DNA from: Bacillota bacterium
GTDB lineage: Bacteria > Bacillota > Sulfobacillia > RBS10-35 > JAJYVN01
Direction of reading: 5' to 3'
NCBI GenBank assembly: GCA_021803205.1
Contig: JAJZMB010000137.1
Location: forward strand, 1-39,239
Length of the DNA stretch: 39,239 bases
Shown here: positions 1 through 8,398 of the stretch, piece after piece
How the letters are laid out: each line of letters begins with the position of its first letter
Position numbering within the stretch: position 1 is the stretch's first letter
Notes under the pieces: model-generated
Seen by the model: the letters and a program-made list of their open reading frames with translations, nothing else
Told to the model about the DNA's origin: nothing
Database searches by the model: none
Program-made: the position numbers and the translations under genes

Positions 1-182
1 CTGGGGCTGCCGCGCCGCCCTGGACCGTGCCCACAGAGGCTCGCCGGCAAGGGTGACATCGGGACACGTATCTCAACCGACTTGGGGCCAATTACCTTGA
101 GCGCGTCCACCACGCCGGGCTTCGGCACACCCTGGCGCCTACCGGAGTCGGCACCCAGCACGACGTCCAATCAACCATGACC

Positions 183-1628
183 TCACCGCTTCGCCAGGTA
201 TCGGGCCGTCGGCAGGTCGTCCTCGGTGCGGATCGTCCAACGGAGCAACTCCTCGATGAGTCGGGCCCGCACCTCCCGGTGGGCCGCATCGTTCCAGAGG
301 TCACACACCTCCGCGGGGTCGTGCTCCAGATCGTAGAGCTCGCCGCGCCCCTCTGCGCTGTAGAGCAACTTATACGCCCCGCGGCGCACCATCTTGAGGT
401 TGCCGCTCTGAGTAACGCTGTTGAGTTCGTCGATGCGCGGCCCCGCGTAGGGGAAGTGCAGGGGCGGCCGATCCTGCTCGCCGTATGGGTGACCGCCGAA
501 GCCCACCTCCGCGTATATGCTGGTGAAATCGTCATCAGCCCCGGGCCGGCCGGTCAGCAGCGGCCAGAGGCTCCGGCCCTGGACACCGTAGGGCACCCCC
601 GCACCGAGGGCCTCGCACAGGGTAGGCAGGACGTCCACCAGTGACACGAACGCCTCGCTCGGCAGCGGACGCGCCGCGATGCCAGGCCCCGTCCAGAGCA
701 TCGGGATCCGCACCAGACATTCCGGCAGGCCGACACCCTTGCGCTGGAGTCCGTAGTCTCCAGCGTAGTCGCCGTGGTCGGAGGTGAAGATAACGATGGT
801 GTCCTGCAGAAGTCCGGCGGACTTCAGGCCGGCGACGAAGCGCGCGATCTGGTCGTCGATGAGCCGAAGCATGCCGCAGTAGTCGGCGCGGTAGCGCCGC
901 CACTGCGCGTCGTATCCCGGGCGCTTATCCTCCCATAACCGCCGCATCCACCGCCAATGCGGTCCCTTGCGTTCCGCCCCCTCTGGCCCGACGGCTCGCT
1001 CGGGCACGTCCGCCGCGGGGAAAAGGCTGAAGTACGGCTCGGGCACCTGATAGGGATTGTGCGGCTCGGGAAACGAGAGCCAGAGGAAGAATGGACGGCC
1101 GTCCCTGGCAGCGACACACTCCAGGGCATCATCCACAATGCGGTACGGCAGTTGCGACTCCAGGGGGAAGGGCGTTGCCGCCAATCCGACGCCACCATCG
1201 CAGGCCTTGAGCCACTGGTCGAATTCGGCCTGGGCCGCCGTGACGCGATCAGGGCGTCCGCCGCCAGCGTGACCGTATGCCGAGTAGAAATCGAAATCAG
1301 CCGGCGTCCGGTGGCTGTGGTTCTTGCCGCAGAGATTGACTGTGTAGCCGAGTTCGCGCAGGAGGGAGACCAGATCCGCAGGGAAGAAGGCATGGTGTAG
1401 ACCGCCGTTCTCGCGCACCCGCGTGGCCTTGGGGAAACGCCCGGTGAGCATGCTGCACCGCGCCGGCCCGCAGACGGGCATCGGTGTGTATGCCCGGCGG
1501 AAGCGGACCCCGCGCGCCGCCAGGCCGTCAACAAAGGGTATGGTATCCAGGGCGAACCCCTCGGCAGCCGAGAAATCGGCGCGTTGCTGGTCGGTCATGA
1601 TCAGGACGACGTTCGGCCGCTCTGGCAT
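183..1628 (-). CDS. Type I sulfatase (cytoplasmic, 481 aa)
   Basis: Predicted sulfatase of the alkaline-phosphatase fold, hydrolysing sulfate esters on an unidentified substrate. The formylglycine signature is C53-G-P-A-R57, followed by LTGR. Metal and substrate residues are visible at D13 (TDQQR), K102 (GKNH), H190 (EPH) and the D284-H285 pair in SDHGD, with K297 downstream. There is no signal peptide, so it should act in the cytoplasm, and the Cys must be converted to formylglycine by a maturase not seen here. The ATG at 1628 is chosen because a GGGGGGA ribosome binding site precedes it and the protein then begins just before the first core strand (PNVVLIMTD). It lies 98 bp downstream of the GH2 gene on the same strand, with a terminator hairpin in between. 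The family is certain; the substrate is unknown. Confidence 0.95.
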   Translation of the reverse strand: MPERPNVVLIMTDQQRADFSAAEGFALDTIPFVDGLAARGVRFRRAYTPMPVCGPARCSMLTGRFPKATRVRENGGLHHAFFPADLVSLLRELGYTVNLCGKNHSHRTPADFDFYSAYGHAGGGRPDRVTAAQAEFDQWLKACDGGVGLAATPFPLESQLPYRIVDDALECVAARDGRPFFLWLSFPEPHNPYQVPEPYFSLFPAADVPERAVGPEGAERKGPHWRWMRRLWEDKRPGYDAQWRRYRADYCGMLRLIDDQIARFVAGLKSAGLLQDTIVIFTSDHGDYAGDYGLQRKGVGLPECLVRIPMLWTGPGIAARPLPSEAFVSLVDVLPTLCEALGAGVPYGVQGRSLWPLLTGRPGADDDFTSIYAEVGFGGHPYGEQDRPPLHFPYAGPRIDELNSVTQSGNLKMVRRGAYKLLYSAEGRGELYDLEHDPAEVCDLWNDAAHREVRARLIEELLRWTIRTEDDLPTARYLAKR

Positions 1629-1667
1629 CGGGCATCCCCCCATCCCGGCTTCGGGGACGCCAGTCGG

Positions 1668-1700
1668 AAAAGCGGCTCCAGGGCCGTGCCCTGGAGCCGC
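1668..1700 (-). terminator. Rho-independent terminator after the GH2 gene
   Basis: A perfect 13-bp stem (1672-1684 with 1688-1700) has a 3-base loop. On the minus strand it is followed directly by TTTT (positions 1671-1668). It sits 26 bp past the GH2 stop and about 40 bp before the sulfatase start, so it should separate or attenuate transcription between two genes that look like one operon. Confidence 0.8.
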
Positions 1701-1726
1701 CATCCGCCGGCGCATGTACCGGGAGC

Positions 1727-3574
1727 CTATGAGCCGAGTTCCACGGCCGCCGGCCGCACCTGCACGCGCCGTAGGCGCTCCAACTCGAACTTCGGCGTGC
1801 GGTCGAACCGGTAGAGGCCGTTCTGCTCCTGAAACACGTCGGTCAATTGTGTATAACAGTAACCGCAGACACGGGGATGCCGCAGCAGAGCGGTGCACAA
1901 CCCCTCAAAGCGTCGGTGGAACTCCTCCAAGGACCCGGGACGGTTACCGTAGCCCCACGAGTCTTCACCGGGCCGCAACTCCGGATTCCACCAGATGCCG
2001 CCGAACTCGCTCACAAAGAAGGGTTGGCCAGACCAGGGCACGGACCAGGGGGCGTCTGACGCGCTGCGTCCAGGCCTGCCGTCCGTGGGGCCGTTCATGA
2101 ATGCCCTGCCGCTCACCAGGTCCGCGTGGTGCGCCTCGAACTTCACCGGGTCCTGTTCGTAGTCATGGCAGTCGTAGACATCGGCATCCCTGACCCGGTG
2201 CGCGTAGCCCGAGGCATCGAGCACGGGGCGCGTGGCGTCCAGACCCTTGGTGGCCAGATAGAGGCCTGTCGTCACGTCGTCGAGCGCGGTAATGCCTTCC
2301 TCGATCGGTTCTGCCGTCTCGTTGAGGGGGCACCAGCCGATGATCGACGGATGCGAGTAGTCCCGGTGCAGCGCCTCCATCCATTGGGTGATCAGGCTGG
2401 CCGCCGGCTGGTGACGATGACCGTCCCGCACGTCCTGCCCGGCTTCCGGCCCCGCCGCGCGGCGGGGCCGGAAGCCCCAGTCGCCGAATTCACCCCACAC
2501 CAGATACCCCAGGCGGTCGGCATGATACAGGAAGCGTTCTTCGAAGACCTTCTGGTGCAGGCGTGCCCCGTTGAAGCCGGCCGCGAAGGAGAGCTGAATG
2601 TCCCTGACCAGGGCCTCTTCCGACGGAGCGGTCATCAGACCGTCGGGATAGTAGCCCTGGTCCAGCACCAGCCGTTGAAACACCGCCTCCCCGTTGATGC
2701 GCACTACGGGACCGTCCAGGGTGACGCTGCGCAAACCGGCGTAGCTGCGCACCGTGTCCAGCACATGCCCGCCCGCGTCCCGGAGTTCCAGCGAGACGCC
2801 GTACAGGTGCGGATGCCCTGGTCCCCATAGGTGCGTGCGGTCCTCAGCGATGGCGAGGTCCAGCACCGGCGTCAGGTCCCCGTCCGCGGCCACCTCCGCG
2901 AGGCAGACGCGACCCTCTCCGTCTTCGAGGGCCGCCCGCACGGACATACCCGTGTGGGGCCCCCTGATCGGCACGGCCACCCGGAACCGGCGCCCCGCCA
3001 CGTCCGGGGTGATGCGTGGCCGGTCGAGATGCGTCTCGGGCACGGGTTCCAGCCACACCGTCTGCCAGATGCCGGTAGTACGCGCGTACAGCGCACCGCG
3101 GCTGTCGTAGCGGAAGTTGCTCTGCTTGCCGCCCGGGCGGGGCTCGCCGCGCGGCTCGCGCGCCCGCACCACGATGGTGGCAGGGCCTCCGGGCAGAGCC
3201 ACCCCGGCGAGATCGCACGTGAACGGAGTGAACCCGCCCCGGTGCCGACCCACCTCGACCCCGTTCACCCACACCGTCGCATCGTAGTCCACCGCCTGGA
3301 AATGCAGCAGGACCTTTCGGCCGGTCCAGTCCCCGGGGATGGCCACCTGACGCCGGTACCACACGGCGTGCAGAAAGTCGGTGTGGCCCACACCGGAGAG
3401 CGCGGACTCCGGGCAGAACGGGACCACGATCTCCCGGTCCAACTCCCTGTGCAGCAGACCGCGCTCGAAGCCGCTGTCCGCCTGGTCGATCGCGAACTGC
3501 CACACGCCGTTGAGACAGAGCCATCCGTCGCGGACGAACTGGGGACGCGGGTACTCGCAGCGGGGTATGTCCAA
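1727..3574 (-). CDS. Glycoside hydrolase family 2 enzyme (beta-galactosidase/glucuronidase type, 615 aa)
   Basis: Retaining GH2 glycosidase. The N-terminal sugar-binding jelly roll (about residues 10-190), the immunoglobulin-like sandwich (about 190-285) and the catalytic TIM barrel (about 290-600) can be followed in order. The general acid/base is E419 in GWCPLNET and the nucleophile is E523 in VSEFGG. No signal peptide is present, so it is cytoplasmic like the adjacent sulfatases and may cleave oligosaccharides before or after desulfation. The TTG at 3574 is preferred over the in-frame TTG at 3613, because AGAGAGG lies about 10 bases upstream and a LacI-type palindrome lies at 3595-3604, where an operator would be expected. 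A 36-bp perfect palindrome within the barrel region encodes residues 367-378. The exact sugar specificity (galactose, glucuronate, mannose or other) cannot be read from the sequence. Confidence 0.9.
   Translation of the reverse strand: MDIPRCEYPRPQFVRDGWLCLNGVWQFAIDQADSGFERGLLHRELDREIVVPFCPESALSGVGHTDFLHAVWYRRQVAIPGDWTGRKVLLHFQAVDYDATVWVNGVEVGRHRGGFTPFTCDLAGVALPGGPATIVVRAREPRGEPRPGGKQSNFRYDSRGALYARTTGIWQTVWLEPVPETHLDRPRITPDVAGRRFRVAVPIRGPHTGMSVRAALEDGEGRVCLAEVAADGDLTPVLDLAIAEDRTHLWGPGHPHLYGVSLELRDAGGHVLDTVRSYAGLRSVTLDGPVVRINGEAVFQRLVLDQGYYPDGLMTAPSEEALVRDIQLSFAAGFNGARLHQKVFEERFLYHADRLGYLVWGEFGDWGFRPRRAAGPEAGQDVRDGHRHQPAASLITQWMEALHRDYSHPSIIGWCPLNETAEPIEEGITALDDVTTGLYLATKGLDATRPVLDASGYAHRVRDADVYDCHDYEQDPVKFEAHHADLVSGRAFMNGPTDGRPGRSASDAPWSVPWSGQPFFVSEFGGIWWNPELRPGEDSWGYGNRPGSLEEFHRRFEGLCTALLRHPRVCGYCYTQLTDVFQEQNGLYRFDRTPKFELERLRRVQVRPAAVELGS
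2441..2476. repeat. Perfect 36-bp palindrome inside the GH2 coding sequence
   Basis: The 18 bases ggcttccggccccgccgc are followed at once by their exact reverse complement, with no spacer and no mismatch. The palindrome covers 12 whole codons, residues 367-378 (GFRPRRAAGPEA), in the loop after the VWGEFGDW strand of the barrel. Both strands encode the same peptide in this phase. It looks like an in-frame insertion of a palindromic element. Confidence 0.95.
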
Positions 3575-3594
3575 TGCGTCATGGCCTCTCTTTC

Positions 3595-3604
3595 GAACCG
3601 GTTC
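3595..3604. promoter_or_regulatory. LacI/GalR-type operator candidate upstream of GH2
   Basis: The palindrome GAACCGGTTC contains the CG-centred core AAnCGnTT typical of LacI-family operators. It lies 21 bp upstream of the preferred GH2 start, just before its ribosome binding site. No LacI-family regulator gene is in the window, so the cognate protein would be encoded elsewhere. Confidence 0.45.
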
Positions 3605-3689
3605 ATTACACAAATGTCGTTGGTAATAAATACCTCCGAGGACGGCGGACTCCTGCGTCCATGGCCGAGTCTCGCATAAAACGCGCAGA

Positions 3690-4222
3690 GTTCCCCCGGA
3701 GACCTACAGCAGGCGGCCGACACCGAGGACGCGCTCCCTCCCCATACCGCCAGGGCGGTGACGGCCGGGGGGAAGAGGACATGCTCGGGCCAACCCCCGG
3801 TGCGCACCCACCCGCCGATGCGCAGGCGCCCCGGCCAGGGCCAGAAGAGGTCGATGCCGGCGGACGTCAGCGCGTCGTAGAGGAGGTGGCTGGCGTAGTC
3901 GGCATCGCCGAGCTCCAGCCAACGGCACGATACGACCGCAAAGAGGATGTGGCACACACAGCACGGGCAGGGCTGCGAGCACAAAGTGACTGTGCGTGAC
4001 GGCCCGATGGTGCAGGGTCCGGGCCAGGTCTGGGGAGACGGTCGCCCTGTACGCGGAGGAGGGCAGGGGACATGGCTGTCTCACGTCTGTTCCGCGGTCG
4101 ATCGCGTGACGCAGAGCGTGGGCCAGCCGGAGCCGGTCCAACTCCTCGGCCGACCAAGACGAAAGTGCTATCAACCGGTGTACTGCCTCTGTATTGGCGA
4201 TGCCCTCGATGGCTTCGACCAT
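3690..4222 (-). pseudogene. YdjM-type metal-dependent membrane hydrolase remnant, frameshifted
   Basis: Two reading frames together match the YdjM (LexA-binding, membrane-bound metal-dependent hydrolase) family. The first frame, around 4050-3950, reads SPDLARTLHHRAVTHSHF, which holds the conserved PDxD-like and HRxxTHS motifs. The second, around 3955-3730, reads YASHLLYDALTSAGIDLFWPW and RTGGWPEH, which match the SHLLLDxLTxxGxxLLWPF block. The frame changes near 3950. The usual N-terminal THxxxG segment is missing. It is replaced by a helical stretch starting at 4222 (MVEAIEGIANTEAVHRLIAL) that I do not recognise. The second frame has no stop at the expected end. A decayed gene is the simplest reading; a single sequencing indel could explain the frame change but not the missing ends. 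Confidence 0.65.
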
Positions 4223-4308
4223 CTTCTCTCCGTTCTTCCGCGGCAGCGCCTGGATGCAGGGGCCTCTCAGTGAGGACTCTTGCAGCGGCCACCCCGCGCA
4301 CTCGCTTC

Positions 4309-5733
4309 TTACGGCAGAAGGCGTCCCATCCACAGATCCAGGATCGCCTGCTCCAGTTCCGCGCGGCGTGCGGCATACCTCGGTTCCCCGACGACGTTCA
4401 CGAACTCGCCCGGGTCGGCCTCCAGGTCGAACATCTCCATGAAACTCCCGTCCCGCGCCACGCGCCGAACATACTTGCAAGCCCCGTCGGATGCGCTGAC
4501 AAATCCCTCGCCCTCGCTATAGACGTACCTCCGCCCGCCATCGCGCAGCACATCGAGCAGGTCGCGCCCGTCCACCGCCTGCTCGGAGGCTCCCGCCAGG
4601 CGCAGGCAGGTCGGCAGCAGGTCGATCAACGCCACCTGGGCCCCGGACTCGCGACGGGCCGTAACCCCGGGCAGGCAAGCCAGCAGTGGAACGTTGAGCA
4701 CATCCTCGTAGGCACACGCGTTCTTGCCCCACAGGCGGTGCTGCCCGAGCATTTCGCCATGATCGGCGGTGAAGATGACGGCCGCGTCCGCACCAAATCT
4801 CTCGGCGACGGCGTCCAGAACATGGCCGACCTGCTCGTCGATCAGGGCGACGTTGGCGAAATACGCCTTGCGCAAGGCGTGCCAATATGAATCCGGATAG
4901 TTCTTGCAGGCCCGTCCCGGCGCGCTGCCGGAGCCTTCAATACCCCCGCCGCCGTGAAAACTGCGATGGTGCATCCTGTTCGGATCGTCAAATTCGCCCT
5001 CGCGGAAGGCCCCTCGGCCCACCAGGCTGTCCTGGACACGGTCCAGATACCGCGAGGGGGCGTCGAAGGGGAAGTGCGGTCCGCTGAACGATACCCAGAC
5101 GAAGGGTGGGCGCGGATCGCTGTAGGCGCGGATCCATTCCGCGGCCCTGCTGCCGACCCAGGCGTCGGGATGCCATTCCGCGGGACCGGGGAAGGCGAAG
5201 ACCTTCCCGTTGCGCCCGTTCCACACCTCCGCCCGGTACGCCTCCAGGTGACCGGCGGCGGCGAGTTCCCGGCTGTAATCGTCCGAGAACCATACCGACA
5301 CCTGTTTATCATCCTGCAAATCCAGGTGCTCCAGGCCGAGACTCAGATAATATTCGCGAAAATCGTCATACGGCAGCGTCTCTGTGGCCCGGGTGCGTTG
5401 GTACGGAACCGGCGCATAGTGACATTTGCCCACGTGGGCCGTGCCATATCCCGCCTGCCGGAGCAGGTTGTAGAGGTTGGGTAGAGCGGGTGACAGGCGG
5501 AGCGGGCGGAAGTTGCTGTAGGCCCCGTGATTGTGCGGGTAGAGACCGGTGAGGATCGCGCAGCGACTCGGCATACACCATGGGCTTTGCGCATAGGCGC
5601 GCTCGAAGCAGAGCGAGCGTGCGGCCAGCCGGTCGACGTTTGGGGTGTCGACGGCCCGGCCACCATAGCAGCCCAACGCATCCTTGCGCAGTTCGTCGGC
5701 GGTGATGAGCACGATCGCGGGTCGGTTTACCAC
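4309..5733 (-). CDS. Type I sulfatase (cytoplasmic, 474 aa)
   Basis: Sulfatase with the maturation signature C53-M-P-S-R57 followed by ILTGLYP. The first metal-binding segment reads TADELRKD, with D13-E14 where DD or DQ is commoner. Lys and His are seen in VGKCHY, and the C-terminal metal and phosphatase-fold motif is FTADHGEMLGQHRLWGKN. No secretion signal is seen. Of the clustered GTG codons, the one at 5733 is preferred because AGGGGAG lies 8 bases upstream; the GTG at 5742 would overlap that site. It is far from the other sulfatases in overall sequence, so it is probably of distinct specificity. It is separated from GH2 by the decayed YdjM remnant, and a repeat-filled gap lies upstream. 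Confidence 0.94.
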   Translation of the reverse strand: MVNRPAIVLITADELRKDALGCYGGRAVDTPNVDRLAARSLCFERAYAQSPWCMPSRCAILTGLYPHNHGAYSNFRPLRLSPALPNLYNLLRQAGYGTAHVGKCHYAPVPYQRTRATETLPYDDFREYYLSLGLEHLDLQDDKQVSVWFSDDYSRELAAAGHLEAYRAEVWNGRNGKVFAFPGPAEWHPDAWVGSRAAEWIRAYSDPRPPFVWVSFSGPHFPFDAPSRYLDRVQDSLVGRGAFREGEFDDPNRMHHRSFHGGGGIEGSGSAPGRACKNYPDSYWHALRKAYFANVALIDEQVGHVLDAVAERFGADAAVIFTADHGEMLGQHRLWGKNACAYEDVLNVPLLACLPGVTARRESGAQVALIDLLPTCLRLAGASEQAVDGRDLLDVLRDGGRRYVYSEGEGFVSASDGACKYVRRVARDGSFMEMFDLEADPGEFVNVVGEPRYAARRAELEQAILDLWMGRLLP

Positions 5734-6121
5734 CTGCACCACTCCCCTGCCCGCGCCGCGGGCCCGTCATCGCCGACCGTCCCGCGCATAGAGCCGCCCC
5801 GGATCCGTTCAGGCGCCCGCGGCTCGGTAGCCAGGCCCGCACGCCGGGAGCGCAGGGCCCAAACCACCCGCAGCGACCTGGGGGCCGGATGCCGGGAGCG
5901 GAGGGTGCAGCGCACCCGCAGCAACCTGGGGGCTGAGGCGCCTGGATGGACCAAGCCGAAGGCCGCAGGCGCCCGTAGCGACCAAGCCGAAGGCCACGGG
6001 CGCCCGCAGCGAGCGGGTACCGGGCCACGGGGGTCCCGGCTCCGATACGTCGCGGCCGCCGATTCTTGCGGCCGGCAGGGGGCACCGCGAACACGTGTCC
6101 AACGCCGGCCCCGCCCGCCGC
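5734..6121. other. Gene-free gap with degenerate GC-rich repeats
   Basis: I find no convincing coding sequence here. The gap separates two sulfatase genes on the same strand. Most of it is made of the repeat array described at 5843-6012. A CGGCCG-stem hairpin lies near 6052-6075, downstream of the sulfatase that ends at 6122, but it lacks a T tract. Confidence 0.6.
5843..6012. repeat. Degenerate tandem repeat array
   Basis: A unit of about 41 bp starting gccgggagcg and ending with cccgcagcRacctgggg occurs at 5843 and again at 5891, a period of 48 bp. It is followed by two copies of a unit starting gaccaagccgaaggcc at 5949 and 5980, a period of 31 bp. The short motif C(A/G)CCCG(C/T)AGC(G/A)A recurs in all four. 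Spacing is irregular and copies differ, so this is not a CRISPR array. Confidence 0.75.
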
Positions 6122-7603
6122 TCACCGCTCCTCCAGGCCGGGCGGCGGGGGTGCCCCATACGGAGGCAGGGCCGGCGCCGCATCCATCGACCAGCGGAGC
6201 AGAGACTCCAGCAACACGCGTTCGACCTCCGCATGGCGGCCGGCACCATACAGGTTCACCCGCTCCCCGGGATCGTCGCGGAGGTTGTACAGTTCGCCGG
6301 CACCGTCGTTGTAATAGATCAGTTTCCAGTCCAGCGTGCGCTCCATCAGGAACCGGCCCTGCATCACCAAGCGATTCAGCCAGTTCCCGCCGCCGTGGGG
6401 ATGCCGGAACAGCGCCTCGAAGTCGACGCGCAAAACCTCGTCCTCCGTGTAGGGCGCGCCCTCCGTCCCGTAGCAGCCGTGCACCCGGTCGCGATGGGTC
6501 AAGCACCTGCCGTCGAGCAGAGGTACAAGACTCCGGCCCTGGATGTGACGCGGAATCCCGCTGCCGGCCCAGTCCAGGAGCGTGGGCATGATGTCGACGG
6601 ATTCCGCCATCGTCGAGCCCACAACCCTCCCCCCGGCACACCCCTCCGGCCAGACCACGATCAGCGGGATGCGAACCAGGACATCCCACAGCGAGGGACT
6701 CTTGCGCAGCAGACCATGGTCTCCCAGGTATTCCCCGTGATCGGACATGAAGACGAAGGCGGTGTTCCGATAGAGGTCGAGCTGCCGCAGGCGGAGCACC
6801 AACCGGCCGATCTGATCGTCGATGAAGGAGATCATGCCGTAGTAGATCTCGCGAATGCGGCGCAGGTCGTCCGCCGAATACCGTTCCATCTGCATCAGGG
6901 TGCGGGTGACACGGTGTCGCAGGGGTTTGCTCTCCAGGTCGGACCCGTCGTCCGGGGGCGCGGCGGCGACCATGTTCCTGTACATGGATGCGTACGGCTC
7001 ACACACCACGAACGGCGGATGGGGGTCCGGATACGACAACCAGAGAAAGAACGGCTGGTCCGGCGACCGCTGCTCGATCGCGGCGAGGGCCTGATCCGTG
7101 ATGCGGGCGGTTGTGCAGGCCTCCGGCGGGAACGGCTCCGCGTCCACCCACGGCTGCCGCATCAGATCGCGGCGAAAGGCACGGACGGCCGCATCCTCCG
7201 CCGACCCGGCGCTCCCGGCCTCGCGGCCGCCGTGCCCGAACAGGGCCACCCGGTCCCAATCCCGTTGGCGGCCCGCCTGGTTGAAGATGTGATCCTTGCC
7301 CATCAGAAAGGTCTGATAGCCGGCCGCGCGAAGGGCACCGGGCAGCGTCGGCAGGTCCGCGCGCAGCGGAACAGTTTCGTTGGTTCGGATACCGTGCACC
7401 GTCGGATAGCAGCCTGTCATCAGGCAGGCGCGGGATGGGGTGCACAGGGGCACCGGCACATAGGCGTGCTCGAAACGTACGCCAGCCTCGGCAAGGGCGT
7501 CGAGATGCGGCGTGCGCACCACCGGATGGCCGTAACAGCCCAGAGCGTTCCAACGCTGCTGGTCGGTCAGGATCAGGACGATGTTGGGCCGTCGCTCCGC
7601 CAC
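6122..7603 (-). CDS. Type I sulfatase (cytoplasmic, 493 aa)
   Basis: Sulfatase with signature C54-T-P-S-R58. The usual LTGR tail is altered to MTGC, which keeps the loop but loses the Arg. Other core motifs are TDQQRW near residue 13, LMGKDH for the Lys/His site, YPDPHPPF, and MSDHGEYLGDHGLLRKS in the C-terminal half. It has no signal peptide. The GTG at 7603 is chosen because GGAGAGG lies 9 bases upstream; the GTG at 7612 would sit directly on that site. It is transcribed away from the sulfatase starting at 8399, with an 800-bp gap in between. Its closest relatives within the window appear to be the enzymes at 183 and 8399, judged from shared DQQR and SDHG(D/E) blocks only. Confidence 0.94.
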   Translation of the reverse strand: MAERRPNIVLILTDQQRWNALGCYGHPVVRTPHLDALAEAGVRFEHAYVPVPLCTPSRACLMTGCYPTVHGIRTNETVPLRADLPTLPGALRAAGYQTFLMGKDHIFNQAGRQRDWDRVALFGHGGREAGSAGSAEDAAVRAFRRDLMRQPWVDAEPFPPEACTTARITDQALAAIEQRSPDQPFFLWLSYPDPHPPFVVCEPYASMYRNMVAAAPPDDGSDLESKPLRHRVTRTLMQMERYSADDLRRIREIYYGMISFIDDQIGRLVLRLRQLDLYRNTAFVFMSDHGEYLGDHGLLRKSPSLWDVLVRIPLIVVWPEGCAGGRVVGSTMAESVDIMPTLLDWAGSGIPRHIQGRSLVPLLDGRCLTHRDRVHGCYGTEGAPYTEDEVLRVDFEALFRHPHGGGNWLNRLVMQGRFLMERTLDWKLIYYNDGAGELYNLRDDPGERVNLYGAGRHAEVERVLLESLLRWSMDAAPALPPYGAPPPPGLEER

Positions 7604-8398
7604 GGCGTCCACCCTCTCCGCGCATCCCGGCGCCCCTCCCGGAGGCGTGCCGCCGGGATCTCTCGGGACTGTCGCGACCCGGCCCCGATCCCCGTCGGGC
7701 CGGGCCGATGTGCGCGGCCCATCCCGCAGACGGGCGCCACCACCGGAGGGCGCGCGGGAGGCGGAACCTCCGCCCGGACCGAAGTATGCGGTTCGGCTGT
7801 GGAGGTCGCTTGCGGCCGCGCCCCCGCGGCACCGCCCGGACGCACCGCCCGCCGGCGGAGACACTGCTGACACAGTGCGGATGTTCCCGCGCCGGATGGT
7901 CCGGGCGGGGGCGGAGGATCGCCCAGGCATCCGCCCGCAGCATCCTGGTCCGACCCAGGCCGGAGTTCGCGGCCGGGGCGGCCGCTGGCCCTCCGGCGCT
8001 GCACCATTCCGGCACGGTCGTCGCCACGGGTGCAACCCGGCGGTGTTCGCCCCGCGTGCCGGGCCCAGCCTGCCCTATGAATCGCTTCAACACCAACCGG
8101 CGGCACCCTGCCCACTCCCTGCTAGCCCCTTCCCTCCACGTATAATTCGCACATTGCCCCCACCGGGACTGAGAGAAGCGGTGCGCGGCTCATACGCCCG
8201 TTGGTTCACGGAAGGGACGCGCATGAAGGCCGAGAAGTTGCGAACCGCTTCATCCCAGGCGAGGCCGGCAGCGGAAAGAGCTCCCGCAGAACGTGCCTGG
8301 GCGTCGCCTGCGCCGGGCACAGGGGTGGCGCGCCGCCCGTTACGGACCGCGCTGGTCCGGAACACCATCTCGGAAAACGGCAGCGAAGGGAGCCGGAT
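7604..8398. other. Divergent intergenic region between two sulfatase genes
   Basis: No supported gene. It should hold the promoters of both flanking sulfatases. A consensus -10 hexamer lies at 8141 on the plus strand. An ATG at 8223 follows GGAAGGGA, but its frame runs far into the sulfatase gene in the wrong phase and looks non-coding. The rest is GC-rich without clear repeats. Confidence 0.5.
8141..8146 (+). promoter_or_regulatory. Consensus -10 box TATAAT
   Basis: An exact TATAAT stands out in a GC-rich gap, inside CCACGTATAATTCGCACATT. A transcript from here would have a leader of about 245 bases before the sulfatase ATG at 8399. No good -35 match is present 16-18 bases upstream, so the call rests on the -10 alone. 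Confidence 0.4.

Noticed and set aside
1..170. Open frame on the minus strand from a TTG at 170 to the window edge (VVLGADSGRRQGVPKPGVVDALKV)
   Set aside because: It has no clear ribosome binding site, the residues near the edge look like non-coding GC-rich translation, and no family is recognised; a partial gene cannot be excluded.
2126..2830. Long plus-strand open frame opposite the GH2 gene
   Set aside because: It is a shadow of the GC-rich GH2 gene; GH2 has catalytic motifs and the opposite frame has no recognisable protein features.
5843..6012. CRISPR-like repeats
   Set aside because: Units differ in length and sequence, spacing is irregular (48 and 31 bp), and no cas genes are nearby.
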